The notes: a model not told the origin generated them from the sequence alone. A DNA stretch of 64,000 nucleotides from Holacanthus passer (GCA_025331565.1 JAFREQ010000092.1:62001-126000), one strand, 5' to 3'; counted from the first letter of the stretch, positions 1 through 12,732 are shown. A program made the numbers and translations.

Positions 1-446
1 CAGCGGGGGAGAGGTGGACTGTTGTGGCGCTCCCCACTCCTCTGGAAGTCTTGCACGACTTTTGGTCTTCTTGCCTTTCACTCTACCCCCTCCTCCACTC
101 TCTCTGATTTCCCACTCCCAGTTCTCCTCCTCGTCCTCATCCTCCTCCACCTCCCGTCCCTCCTTATCCAGCACCCCATGCTTGTCTGATTGGCCGATGT
201 TATTCTCCTGGTTATCCAAAGAGTCGTAGACGTCGTTGTGGCCCTTCCTCTTCTTCTTCTTCCGTTTCTGCTGTTGCTTGCCAGCCTCGCCCCCCAGCCT
301 CACTCTCTCTGGGCTGAGGGTTTCAGAGTTGGAGGAAGTGGGACTGCTGTCGTCCATTGAGCCGCTGGGAGAGAGGACGGGAGCTGCCGAGGGGGGGAGG
401 GTTTTATAAGAGGAGGAACCAATCACATACTGTGTCAGAGAATCAC
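1..446 (-). CDS. map4: MAP4 coding exon, 3' end cut by window edge
   Basis: The acceptor TTTTTGGCAG ends at 447. The exon then stays open for 148 full codons to base 1 in the same phase-1 register and covers about residues 199-347. In order it has a Ser/Pro-rich stretch (around SGSMDDSSPTSSNSETLSP, residues 227-243), a basic cluster KRKKKKRKG (about 259-267), DVYDSLD (about 270-276), a strongly acidic run EEDEDEEENWEWE (about 299-311) and a second basic, glycine-rich tail. Alternating acidic and basic low-complexity segments fit the MAP4 projection domain and the large, variably spliced exons of this gene. The basic cluster resembles a nuclear localisation signal, but that role is not established. 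The exon probably continues beyond the window. The Ser/Arg-rich plus-strand ORF at 14-229 is its antisense shadow. Confidence 0.9.
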
Positions 447-939
447 CTGCCAAAAAGCCATCAGATTGTGGTTACCATAGGTGGTTTTCACTACTTCATG
501 AACTAAATTGCTTACTGTTTCATGGCAGTAAATGAGTGTAATAACTGAGCTCAGTAAAAGTGTCAGGTCCATTCCAGTTACAGTTGGAGCTTGTAGAATC
601 ACCAATACCTATAGTTGGATCATTGGTTAATGGTGATACAGTTTTTGTAGATAGATTCTTCGAGTCAGACAAACTCATAAACCATTTTTGATGCTTTTGC
701 ATGTAATTTGACGGTATGTTGAATAAGTTATGGTTCGGACACCAGTTTGGGAATTTGGGACTAAGACAATCCTAGTGAATTTGTCAGTATTTGTAAAGGG
801 TGTACTTACTGGGAGGCTGAATCTGGTCCCCTGGACTGTTTGAAGACATACATACAAGGTAATTGGATGTTTGAGATTTCCTTATTTTTAAAGGGCAACT
901 CCAGAGATTTAGGCTCATTAATGTCTGTTCACAGATGTT

Positions 940-1230
940 GGGTAGTACTACTGCATATTTGCAAAAAATAAGTTGTATAAAGCCATTTTTGATTCCAGAG
1001 GAAGCTGCGCAAAGTTTGACAAATTACCTCAAACGACGTCACTTGAGGCCAATTGGGGCTGAGGACAAGTTTAAAAATGAAAAAATCTGGGGGTTTGGAG
1101 AAAGAAGTGAGCTCACCTGCTCCTCATCCCTGCTTAAGGCTAGTGGCTTCAGGTTACATTAGCATAACACGGCCACATCTCCATCTGAACTGACGACGGA
1201 TGACTTGCATTGTGGGTAAGGTAGATGCCA
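940..1230 (+). repeat. dispersed repeat, copy A (see 61505-61785)
   Basis: About 290 bp shares ordered blocks with 61505-61785: AGTACTACTG, CAGAGGAAGCTG, AAATTACCTCA, ATCTGGGGG, CTGCTCCTCATC, AGGCTAGTGGC and TTGCATTGTGGGT. The two copies are diverged, with small indels and no clear ORF. The family is not identified by eye. The 75-aa ORF across it is incidental. Confidence 0.75.
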
Positions 1231-4200
1231 GGTTGTAACAAGGAAGAAGCATATGTTAATTGTAAGCTGGACAATGTTAAGCACAATGTTAAGTCGGTGG
1301 AGTACTACAGGGAGCTACTTTGATCCCATAGACGACCATTAATTGAGCAAAGGCTAAACGGACACGCAAGGTACCTTAGTTTAGCTTGCAGAGATAAAAG
1401 GCTTCTATGAGTTTGTCTGACTCTGGGTAAGTGGGACAATGTATTAAATCAAGTGATAAGTATGCAAAGGCAAGCTCTGCACTTAATATATACATAATGC
1501 ATGCCCATTACCTGACTACCTCGAGCTCTGACTTATACTACAGTATATCACTCACCCAAGGAACCCAAGGAAGGGTATTTTAAAATCCTGCTCAATTCTT
1601 CTTGTATTGCCTCAATTACCACCAAAAGTCAAGACTGAAAAGAAGGCTATGGTGCACATGCTTTACTAAATAAGCTGAACATCAAGATGGAGAGATAATC
1701 TCCAGTCAGTGTGGAACTTGGAGGAGGAGAGGCACTTCCATTACTTTCACTGTAGTGCACCTACTGAGACCTGATGAGACTGGATGGCGGCAGTACCTGT
1801 GAGCTGGTACTACGATAGCAGATACTATGATAGAAGTGCTGCATTTAGCAATATTTGCATTTTACACATTATATGTGATGCCACAACATGTGTTAGCACT
1901 GCACTTGGATGAATAGTGTGATGAATTTAAATAAACAAATAAGCCCTGGCCGTTGTACTGTTGCATAGAGTATGCTGCTTATGCAGACAATATGCAGAAA
2001 GGTAATAGTAAGTGGGCAGGTAAAAGGTAAGTTTTTGCTTCTAGCCATAGTAACCATAGTCTGACTGCTTTTAGGCTCCTTTCGCACAACCTTTGAACTT
2101 TTCATTAAATACAATGTATGTGATGGTGCCTGCTTTTATAAATACATTCAACCTGTACTTTACTCACCTGTTACAGACAATCTGTGGTTCTACAAAGGCT
2201 ACATTTCATTGAAATTGCATAATCAATTTATATTAGGACAGATATTTACAGGTCCTGGTTTACAGCAACATAATGGTTCAGCACTGAGTAATCAGAACAT
2301 GCTCTGATTTATATGCTTGGTTGTGTAACAGTTGGCATGTGGCTGCTCTTCATCTCTGCCAGAGCGAATTAAAGTTACGTTTCATATAAAACAGTGTTTT
2401 TGTTTAATTAACCAAATTTAACCAAATTGTTATGCTAACTTTAGGACCAAAGCTAACTGTGACTGGAGGTCTACAGTACTTATATCTACATTTCATATCT
2501 TAAGAAGAGGCCTAATACTGCTTTAAAATCCTCACTTTTGGTCATTATAGGTTCATTCTATATTAATCCCAATGGACACAGTAAAATGGGATGAAATAAA
2601 AGTTAAAAGATCAATGGTCTGGACATATAGACAACACGTTTCATTAAAATTAATATACCATGTGATTCTCTCTTTCTTTCAAACATCATCATCATCAAGA
2701 CCATCATCACCATCATCATCATTTAGGGGGCAAAGCTGGTCTTGTGTCGGGAGCAGGCAAACACAACAGAGCAAAACAAACACACTGGGAGCAATGGAGC
2801 TCTGAAGCAACTCAATACGGTAAAGCAATCAAGCACATTTCACATAGGGTCTAACATGCATGGTTAAAAATAAATGCATGCATGTCTGAAGAATCGTGGT
2901 GATAAATGGATCATTGCCATACATGCAGAAACACTTAAAAGATCTAACATGACACATTTGACAACAATCTGGATATGGACTGTGGTGCAGAATCACACTG
3001 ACAAACTATGCCCATGCAAGCTTTGACAAACAACAAAAGGAATTCAGCTTGCACTGAAATGATCCCTTCATTTGTCTGTTCCCACTATCTTCTCTTGTTT
3101 GGGGATGAAGTCATCACTGTTGGGTATGGCTTTTTGCCTCTGAAGCCATATTTCTCAATTATTTCCGACAAGCACTTCATCAGCTCAGAGAGAATGAGAC
3201 AGAAAGATGAACAGACAGATAGAAACAGACAGCTAGAGGGGCAGATCATATAAATAAAACTCTCAGGCCTATACACCCCTCTCAGTCTGCTCATCATGTC
3301 CTCTCCCTGTTATTATTATAAAGTTATTATTCCTCTATCTCAAATTTCATTCTCCTATCCCCTCTTTTCCTCTCAGTCTGTCTTACATCACTGGATATTA
3401 ATGTGAATCCATAAAAAGGTGCATTCCCCTCTAAATCTGGCACCTTTCCCTGTTTTTCTAAATTGATTGCAGTTGCTATTTTCTCCCTTCGGCCTTCAAT
3501 GCTTCCCCAGCTATAAACAGCTTGAAGAAGGGATGAGGGCAGGGCATTATCATCTATATTTAATGTGATAAGGTATTTAATGGGAGTACATCTTAATCTG
3601 GAGTCTGGCAAACTGCCGGGAGAAACATTAATGTTGGAGCGCTGGCTGCCTCAAACACATTGCCTATGCATGAGAGTTAATCTTACATTTCCTACAAAGG
3701 GGTTTCATCTCACCAAAACCTACTGGCATCTACACAGACAGAAGAATGGGTGTACAGAGGACTTTGTGAAGAGGGAACACAGACAGAGCAAGGCGGGCTG
3801 GAACTTGTGTCAGAAAAACCCTTTTTCCTGTACTGTAAGTCTTACACATCAATTTAAATGCACCACGGTCAATTAGAGGGGTGGCAATATGGGATATCAA
3901 TAACAGTAATTAAGATTTATAAAGCAGGCTACTGATGGTAATTGTATTTTTCATATTCCTGCTAAATTGCTCCTATAACCTGAAACATGACCCACTTTAG
4001 AGACGAGGTTTCCATCCAACAGCAGAAATATTATGGCTCCTGTGAAATTGTTAGGCCAAACAGAGCACAGACTGATCCAACTCTACTATAAAACAGACTC
4101 CCTTTGTGAAACAAGCACCTTTTTATGAAAGGTTTTATGACTGTTTTCCTTCATTAACTACCCAGTGATGTGAGACAGGAAGAAGCAGAAAGACATAATT

Positions 4201-4409
4201 TGGGATGAGTGCAAATGTTTCTTTCTGCCTGTCAACAGGATTTAACTCCTACTCATACTCAACTACCCTAACACGAAGAAGAGAAATTAAACAGCTATGT
4301 TCTGCTAAGGAAAATTTTAGATGTCATAAGACTACATGGGATTGTGACAAGAACAAAGGATTTCAATGTCAGTGTCATTACTTCACTATTGCAATGGGTG
4401 TAATAGGCC

Positions 4410-4545
4410 TTTTTTCATGGAAGTCTGGTATCGTGCATGCTGTCATGACTTGCTACCACTTGAACAGAACCGAGTCATCGTTAATGATATTAGTATTTCA
4501 GTACTTTGCACCATATACAATCCAGGGCTCTGACAGGTAGCTGGA
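4410..4545 (+). repeat. dispersed repeat fragment related to 9040-9155
   Basis: It contains CTTGAACAGAACCGAGTCAT then CGTTAATG, and ends near CTGACAGG. The segment at 9040-9155 carries the near-identical CTTGAACAGAACGGAGCCAT then CATTAATG. The family is unnamed here and non-coding. Confidence 0.5.
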
Positions 4546-6397
4546 GCTAACAGCTCTGCTGAGCTAACCGGAACGGATCCTACTTGTGATAAGATACATT
4601 TTCCACAAATTACTTTAATGATTTTTTATGTAAATCTACTCTTAAGCTCTCAGTCATTTTGGTTTGTTTTCTACCCCTTCTGTGTGTTGATGATGTTGCT
4701 CAGAAACCCGTCTAGATATGAAAGAATAACATAGGCATCCTGCAGTGGACACAGGCTACAGGTTGCATATTGTACGCAACATTTAACAAAGAATTAAGAT
4801 TTGCAATAGCAAGATCAAAGATTAGTTTGTTTATCCAAAGCTTACATTTTATTCTTTATTGTTGTCGTCCAAATTATGCAACAGGATTGGCACATTTACA
4901 GAATGTCTGCAGGTATTTTGTGTGACTGAGCGGTTTGCTAAAGACAGAATTTGAAAATAGCAGTGTGTGATTACATCACTACACTCTCTTCCCTGAAAGT
5001 TTAATGGGAAGTAGGAAGTTATTTTTAGCGTCAAACAAATACAACTACAGCAGCCACTAATGGTTGTGATTGTTGGGTAGCAAATTATATCAGGAAAAAC
5101 GCAACCTTTCCTCAATCCATCCCCGGTTCCTCAGTTATGTCCATTGACATTTCTTTTAGTGTATTATCATCTGTGTCACTGATCTGCATCATATCTGCCT
5201 CAACAGAGACTGAACTGGAATAGTAACTGTTGCATAACAACCAGCCTGTACCGCGAGCTGGCTTAAAGTTAGCAGGGCTATCTTTAGTGCACCAACAAAA
5301 CAGACGGGAGAAGAGATAAAAAACAAAACCTTGAATAAGAGCTAAAGAGGTAAATGTTTAATAAGTCCTGCACTACTGAAACTCAGATGCTGAGTCATTT
5401 TAAAAGTTCAGCTGAGGGCTTCTACCATTAAAAACCTAGAGTTGTTGCACATTTCTCTCATGTGAAGCTTTTATGGTCGGACAACTACTGGTCTGACTGA
5501 CTAAAGTCACATGATGAATTCATGCAGCACTGCATCTATTAAAGAATCTGAAATGTAGCTTTTGGGCACAATTACACAGGAAGATTGCAAAAGACAGTGG
5601 GTGTGTGTGTTTGCTGCACAGCAAGCACAGATTCAGCTAATGTTGAGCTGTTACTCACTTGAGCAGCTATTGATTATTCTAAACATTAACAATTCATAAT
5701 GAAAGGCAACTAGAACTTTCATGGTGAGCAATAAGTTTTCATGTAGGCTGCTTTTTTCTCATCAGACTGCAGTAACTAGCAAAGACCTAAAACTATGGGC
5801 TGTCCTTTGTTAATTATTCAAAAGGGTCACTGCATAAGACTTGTGTGTCTGTTGAACCAGGTTGTCAGTAGACAAAGACAACAGCAGAGTGAACATAGCA
5901 TAAAGCCATGATGTAAACAGCGAGCTGGAGCTGTTCCACCTACAGTGAAAACTACTAGAAGAGGCTGCCCCCTGCTGCTGAAAGCATGTTCTGTGGGATC
6001 AGCCTCTTTCGTCACCACCCACCCCTGCTGACCTGCTACAGAAGCCCATGCCAACTTTCTGGTAGGCTAGTACAGTAGGCTCAAAACAAGATCAGCAAGG
6101 TTTTATTAAATCTTATTTAAAATTTGACCAGGATATAGATTTTTCAGTTTGGGCCAGGGCTCTAGCTCTGGCTCTTGGCCCTTCCTGAAACACACATAAA
6201 AACACATGCTCAGTATTTTAGTAATCTGCTTGTCAGGCGAACTTATTCAGATGAGATTTTCTCTAGAAAAGGTTATGAATCCCAAAAGCACACTACTTAT
6301 ATTGTAACTTCCTCCTCTCTCCTCATTCTCCTGACTCCACTCTCCCCTGCTGCCCCCAGCACATAGTAACACATGCAACCAACCCTCTTTCTAATAC

Positions 6398-6637
6398 CTG
6401 TAGAATGATCCATTGAGTGGATTCCTGGGCCACCAGAAGAAAACAAATCACTGGTTTTAAATGGGCTGCTTCCACTGGTGTTACTGGTGGTTTTGTTTTC
6501 CACACCAAACAAGCCAGAACTCTTCTGGGTGTCCATAGCTGACCCCATCCCAGTCTGGCCAAGAGTGGAGCTCATGCTGGTCTGGAACGGAGGCAGGCTG
6601 GACCCCGTGGTCCCTCCCATCCCAGACTGAGAGAAGC
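6398..6637 (-). CDS. map4: MAP4 internal coding exon (240 bp, phase 1-1)
   Basis: The acceptor CTCCATCAG ends at 6638 and the donor is TACAG|GTATTAG with GT at 6397-6396. The exon encodes about residues 119-199, a low-complexity segment rich in Ser, Thr, Gly and Met. It begins GFSQSGMGGTTGSSLPPF and includes SGLFGVENKTTS and SPFKTSDLFSSGG. It is 80 codons long with phase 1 at both ends. No catalytic or structural motif is visible, which fits the disordered projection region of MAP4. Plus-strand and shifted ORFs over these bases are shadows. Confidence 0.9.
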
Positions 6638-8564
6638 CTGATGGAGACACAGAACACAGAGATACCAACAGTTATATATAATTTATATGGTTTATACAAC
6701 ACGAGTTTCAACAGTAATAGTAACTAAAAGATAAACTTAAGCATTACCTTACAACACTATATACTAATTTGAGGATTTGAGATTAGTGCCCCCAGAAATG
6801 ACAGGCCACTGCACCAAGTTTACCATGATTGTCTAATATTTATATCAACTACAACTAATGCCATCAGAATAATCTGAAACATTCTGCAATCACATAAAAG
6901 TTCTACACATAGTGGCTTTACCTATCTGTTGTATCTGGGATTATACATTTCTTTTCCAACAGAAAATGTCCCATTCAAAAAGAATTGAGTGTGCGTGCAG
7001 CAGTGTGGGTTAGAAAACACACTGTCACAATGTTATGATCACTCAATTATCAACATTTTCAGTATTTAGAAATGAAGCAAGTTGCTGATATCCTGTCAAA
7101 ATATTTTTTAATGGTACCATTGAAGGTGGCACACATTTTCAAAAAAAATTTCACTGCATGCCTGTCTCAGCCTGTCAGCTCTGGCTGGATAATGGGACAC
7201 AAGGAATTCCTGTGAGAAACTGCAGCTTGTAGCAATGATAATGCTAACTGAGACCTCCGCAAAGTAAGTTCTACAGATAGTGAGAAATGAGCTGAGTGTC
7301 CCAAACCATTAACCGTCAGCAAGGGTTAAAAGGACAGTGGCCCTGCAGCATAGCATTATACTGTAAAAAGTCCTGCCATTTGTCCACTGAACAAGTTAAG
7401 AGCTACCTTGATCTGGATACTATACTGATAATGTCAGCAAGTACGAAAAATGAAATGTTTTCTCAAAACAGACACTAGCTATGTGCCTGAGGTGTCACAT
7501 TAGATTAGATGACTGGAGTGGAAACCTTGCAAGCATAATAACGTGATGCATCCATCAGACTGTCGCATCAGAAAGTCGCACATTTAAAAATACTAATTGC
7601 ACGTCAAACCAATCACCCCAGCATTGATCATAGAGCCTGACAACTCCCAATTCATCTAGCTGCCATAAGCACACACCAGGAGACTGTTTTACCTTAAAAC
7701 AAGTGTTTCTTCCTCACTGTGCAAAACTATCCATTACCTTCCAGCACCACCGAAAATCCATGACCCTGTCCAGACCACCTGTGCTAATTCTCCAATCTCA
7801 GCCAACCACGATCCATCCTTCTTAAGACAATGAACATTTTCTACCCATCACTTTCATAATTTTTGTAAAAACAACTTTTCATGTTGATCGCTTTATAAGT
7901 CCTCGGTCATATTATGATTTTCCACCCCCTCTCTGCCTGCATCATTTACCAAATCCTGTTGTCCAGATTAATGTCTCAACGAGAATTTTAATTACAAAGA
8001 AAATTAGTTGTTTAAGTTTTACATCTGCGAAACGCTTTGATTTTGCACACATTTGTCGTATTGTGATAGACATTGATGTCTGAAAAACATTCTTTACCCC
8101 AGCCCTACAGAAAGGTGACAGTATGTGGTATAAAATGGTGCTGACACAGAACTGAGAGATTAATAATGGGCTGATGGAGACAGAGAAAGTCACAACATAA
8201 ATATATTATGTATGAGTTTGATATACTGTATATCAAACTTGTGAATCGTAAACATCCAACAGTGCTGAACAACTACAAAGCAGCAGCTTCCATCAAGCTT
8301 CAAGTTTTTATTGTTTACCTCCCATGTTGATTTTCACACAAAATACCATCTTGACTTGTATTTCATTATAATGCTATATAATGAACTGTTTTATGAGTGC
8401 ATAAACAAGAGAACAATATATCTACAGTTTTAAAAAAAGAAAAAAAATATTATAATTAAATGTTGAGTCAAATTTGAATTTGAATTCAATTTCAGTTTTA
8501 GTCAAATTACTTAATAGTTTTCATAGTCAGTATCAGACAGGGGAGGTGAAAAAGTAAACTGAAC
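6638..8564 (-). other. map4 intron 4, about 1.9 kb
   Basis: This AT-rich intronic sequence lies between the 78-bp and 240-bp exons, with a weak donor GTTCAG and acceptor CTCCATCAG. I see no gene, RNA or recognised repeat, apart from a short palindromic AT segment near 8215-8240. Confidence 0.75.
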
Positions 8565-8642
8565 CTAGAAATGAGTCAGGCATGCTGCTGTCCTTTGTCT
8601 TGTTCAGGCTCCACTGATCTGTACTCCCACCCATCATAGGAC
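8565..8642 (-). CDS. map4: MAP4 internal coding exon (78 bp, phase 1-1)
   Basis: The exon encodes GPMMGGSTDQWSLNKTKDSS followed by MPDSFL, about residues 93-118. The acceptor CTCAG ends at 8643, directly against a long (CT)n tract on the sense strand that serves as the polypyrimidine tract. The donor CTAG|GTTCAG (GT at 8564-8563) is weaker than usual, so this exon is a good candidate for alternative inclusion. Both ends are phase 1, and 26 codons can be skipped without a frame change. The exon opens with a GPMM motif like the GPGMM reading of the preceding exon, which hints at ancient exon duplication. No known domain is visible. Confidence 0.84.

Positions 8643-8644
<2 letters not shown>

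Positions 8645-8713
<69 letters not shown>
8645..8713 (+). repeat. (GA)34 microsatellite abutting a map4 exon
   Basis: A perfect GA tract on the plus strand, (CT)n in the sense of map4. It ends two bases from the acceptor boundary of the 78-bp exon and supplies its whole polypyrimidine tract. The Ser-Leu ORFs across it are artefacts. Confidence 0.97.
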
Positions 8714-8716
<3 letters not shown>

Positions 8717-9039
8717 GAGTGGAGAATCAGAGGGAACAGTGGGGGCAGAGAGGTAGTGACAGTCAAAATGAGTGGTAGGAGGAGAGACAAAAAGAGGTGA
8801 ATGATCAGTAGAGATGAAGAGCACAATGAAATGAACCAGTGGGAAAGAACATCAAAAGAAACGGACAAAGCAAATGTTAGACCAATCACCTGTTTACATT
8901 GCATGTTGTGAACGCAGTATGTCAAGTTAATTGAAAGCACCAAAAATGTCCAAAAAAACACATTTTTGAATATTTTGACATGTCACAGCAGGAAAAAACA
9001 CTTGTGTAAATAACAAAATGAATGATGGCTGAATTCCAT

Positions 9040-9155
9040 TTAGCTGCTTCAGTTTCAGGGTCATGCTATTGTCATGGTCACACTGTCTTGAACAGAACGG
9101 AGCCATCATTAATGTTCCTGGTAATGTCCATGTTCTCCTACTGTGATAGGTCCAA
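9040..9155 (+). repeat. dispersed repeat fragment related to 4410-4545
   Basis: This is a diverged partner of the fragment at 4.4 kb, lying in the intron between the 78-bp and 87-bp map4 exons. It shares the TTGAACAGAACSGAGYCATC core, followed by TTAATG and a terminal GATAGG/GACAGG. Confidence 0.45.
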
Positions 9156-9615
9156 AGAAAACAAGGCACATTTTGGCATAGCAACAAAGAGAAAAATGCA
9201 ATAAAGGCTGATGGAATAAATGTTGATAGTGACATGCATTTATGGATTAAGTGGGAAAAAAAAACTTCTTTTCAGTATTCACAGTGACCACATGAAGAAT
9301 GTGATGTTGTGGAGAGTTCAGTTTTTGTTACCCAAAATGTGAAGAAAGCCACTCGTCCACATGTGTGTGAGTTCAGTACAAGACAATTTACTAATTATGT
9401 GTGAACATTGTAACTTTTTACTTGTGAATATACATTAAACACATGGAAAGCTGTGCAAAAAGTGTCATGACTGGTCAGTATTATTGTAGAATTGACCTAC
9501 AGGGGGCACTACAGTCCCCCGGGCCTCGGCAGGAAAAACAGCTTAAACTTGTGTGCAAATGTCTTCTATACTGAAGTGGGAAAACCATGTGCTGAAAAAC
9601 TCCCTCCACCCTCAC

Positions 9616-9702
9616 CAGACAGGTAGTCAGAGCTGAAGGCAGGCTGTCCAGGTGGGTCTTGGCGTCCCCCTGATGACATCATTGATGACATCATCCCTGG
9701 AC
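9616..9702 (-). CDS. map4: MAP4 internal coding exon (87 bp, phase 1-1)
   Basis: The acceptor TCCTTTAG ends at 9703 and the donor is TCTG|GTGAGG with GT at 9615-9614. The first two bases complete the serine codon left open by the start exon. The exon then encodes PGMMSSMMSSGG followed by RQDPPGQPAFSSDYLS, about residues 65-92. It contains a 12-bp tandem duplication (ATGATGTCATCA twice) that doubles the MMSS motif. At 29 codons with both ends in phase 1, it can be skipped in frame. This part of MAP4 is poorly conserved between vertebrate classes, so the exon is supported by splice signals, phase and reading frame rather than by a domain. It is followed after 973 bp by the 78-bp exon. Confidence 0.87.
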
Positions 9703-10317
9703 CTAAAGGAGAAAAAGAGCATGATCAAAATCACTGCCAATTAACTAACAGAGACATGGACTTGCTCATTATTCTGGCATAACAAGCACCACATCTATTA
9801 ATTCTCTTGAATGCCACATTTATACATACAATAGATTTCTCTTAACATATTTTAAACTTCAGATCAAGTTTCCTATATACCATGTTGCTCACTGTACAAA
9901 CAGGAGATTCTTTAGTGGAAGCTTTTCATTGGCAAGACTACTTACTACATAAAATTCCAGGTATAATATATCTAAAGATTAAAATGCAGACCGAGGCTGA
10001 ATGACCCAGTAGTTTCTGACAAACTCTCCACATAGTGCAACAGTCTGAAAGGTGCACCTGAATCTGTCTGTCTGTCACTCGGCTCTGTCAGCTGTTTAAT
10101 CATCAGACAGGTCCCACTTTCCACTTTCTTTTGACAGTGAGGCAAGCAGACACAACACGTCGCTGCAGGGACGATCGCCATGGTTACGTAAGGAGGGGAT
10201 GACAACATTTGCGGTTCCCTAGGCAACACTTGCTGTCTACCAACATGTCTTAAAGGATTGATGCATGTGCATCACCCACTGAGGCACACATACCAAGACA
10301 CACATAACATACTCTCA

Positions 10318-10319
<2 letters not shown>

Positions 10320-10352
<33 letters not shown>
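10320..10352 (+). repeat. (CA)n microsatellite
   Basis: A perfect CA run of about 16 units in map4 intron 2. Confidence 0.95.
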
Positions 10353-10354
<2 letters not shown>

Positions 10355-10510
10355 TTGATAAATACTACAAACAAAATAGATAGGGGAAGTAGTAGTAGGG
10401 GTGGAGCTCCTTACTTAAGTGCTGCTGTATAATAAAAGAAATCAAAAGGATGATAGGCTCCATTAAATCCATTTAAACAGTACATTAAACAGCACACAGA
10501 CACACACAGA

Positions 10511-10535
10511 CACACACACACACACACACACACAC
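10511..10535 (+). repeat. (CA)n microsatellite
   Basis: A CA run of about 12 units, preceded by an imperfect CACACAGA stretch. Confidence 0.9.
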
Positions 10536-12653
10536 TATGTTATAGCCATGCTTTAACATAATGTGATCAAAAACCTAATTTGTTAACTACAGGCCCACAT
10601 TCATGTAAAGAAAACAACAGAGAATTCAATAAATGTCTGAGAGTAGAGAGTTTCACAAATGTGCTATTTTAATTATTTCATCTTTTTTTTAAATTAAGCA
10701 CTAAAGTCCCTCGTCATACTATTGGTTTTCAACAATTTATGATGTCAAATTATCAGAACTGTTTGAAATCTCTGATTTTCCAACACTTCTCTATAAAGCA
10801 TTTAAACTGTCTTTAGAGACCTGAGGTATGTATTGTATTTTTTACCTTATGCAAGTAGCATGTAATAGCAGGCAGTTTTGTGTTGTCCTGTTTTGGCCTC
10901 ATTTTGTGTCACATATACCATGAATTAACACAGACACAAGTATGGAGATGTTTGTTTGCTATGTGTTTCACAGCAAAATAGTACAGTGCTGAGTAGAGAG
11001 CAAGTAGTCATGTTTCAATGAGGACAATAGAGTGATTTGTTATTGGTATGGTAATTGCCATTACAAGCATTTGCACATACATAACACAGTACAATATGTA
11101 TGGAAACCATGCATGTATTAGTTACATAAAAGCTGCAAGAACACCATGTAAACATACTTCATTGCAAGTAAAAGTCATGATTTCAAGTCTTTCAAAGTTG
11201 AAGTACAAAGTTCAAACTTCAAGTTAAACTACTCATAATGCAGAAAAATGGCTCCTTTGAGTGTTATTTTGGTGTATGTGATACTGGGTTATTACCATTG
11301 TTGTATATATTAATCTATCTAAGTAGCATTTAAGTAACATTAGTGACATTGCAGTGACATAAAGTAACATAAAATGGAAATAATCAAAGCAAAACTACCT
11401 CAAATTGTTATAACAAATTACTGAAGGACAGTATTTTAGGTAAATAGATATTTCCTGTTGAAATACTCATAAATGAATACTATCTTAGTCTGTATGATTC
11501 ATTTTGATGTAGTACAGTGGAATCAAGTATCATATGATAATTGCTTCTTTCCCATGCATTAGCCTGCTGCTGCTACATAGCAAGTATTATAAGGTGTGTA
11601 TCTGTCCATGGTCCTAACAGGGGAAAATAACAGTGGGCCTACAACAAAAAAAAAGACAGACTCCTCTTGAGACACATACAACAATACTGTGCATTGTTTA
11701 CCTGAAAAGATGTCAGTGTTGTAAAGAGATTCAGTCGTTCACACTCAAGCTGAAAACCTGTTTTCTATTAAATGTGTTCAGGGGAAATGAGGATGCAAAT
11801 TTCTGGCGCAGAGCCAATATCAGTGTAATGGTGGATATCATGAATAATTAACAAGTGTGCGTTAACTGTGAGTTTAGGTTTACACTGGATCGGGTGTGAG
11901 TGTGTTTCTTTATGGCCTCATTCATTTTTGGGTCTATAAAGATAAGACATCTTCACACACACACACACAAAATCAGAAACAAACAGCAGACACATAGTAA
12001 TTCTGGACAGAACGCCACAGACTTCTTTCCTGAGTCTAGTTTTCCTCTGTGTCGATCTCTCTTCATCTGCCAGTCGCTCCATCTGTGTCGCATCTGTTTT
12101 CCCTCATTATTGTCATTCTTTCACACAAATCTCTTTTAGTGTCTGAGTAAGTTTGTTAACATTAGCTAACATTAGCCACCATAAACTGCTGGTCATACAT
12201 ACATATGTAACAGTAAAACCCCTGTGTATTGAATTTAACAAGGCAGTGATTTATCGCTGTTTAGTTTAACTTGTCAGCCAAAAATGTTGTTATTACAAAT
12301 GTTACTGGATTTATCAGTAATTCAGTGAGTTGGCCAAACTACAAAAAGAAACACTCAGCTGACATGTTGTTAATATGAGCTGTATCAATAATTGGTCACA
12401 GGGTTTTGTTCAGTAAGAAACACTTATCAGTATGATTCTGAAGTCTGATAAGATACAGTAGAGAGTTTTTACTGTTCACACTGGTCAGCAGTTAATGTCA
12501 ATCAGAATATGACAATATGACAATATGACATTTGCATTTTTTAACTTGCTAATCATTTAGCCCTAGTTTATGGGAAATATAGGTTAAATACTAGTAAATT
12601 TCAAAGACGAGCACTGTCAACAAAACACTAGCACTAATATTTCATAGAAGCCC

Positions 12654-12660
<7 letters not shown>

Positions 12661-12731
<71 letters not shown>
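12661..12731 (+). repeat. (CA)35 microsatellite
   Basis: One of the longest perfect CA tracts in the window, preceded by a C homopolymer at 12651-12658. The Cys-Val ORFs across it are artefacts. Confidence 0.97.

Positions 12732-12732
<1 letters not shown>

Larger units (their letters stand above)
447..6397 (-). other. map4 intron 5, about 6.0 kb
   Basis: The donor GTATTAG and acceptor TTTTTGGCAG bound the intron. It contains one copy of a dispersed repeat (940-1230), a small CAT-rich microsatellite near 2684-2722, and a copy of a second dispersed repeat near 4410-4545. A repeat-free stretch at about 3360-3650 could be a conserved non-coding element. No coding exon was seen on either strand. 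Confidence 0.8.

Noticed and set aside
14..229. 71-residue Ser-rich plus-strand ORF at the left edge
   Set aside because: Antisense shadow of the map4 exon at 446-1.
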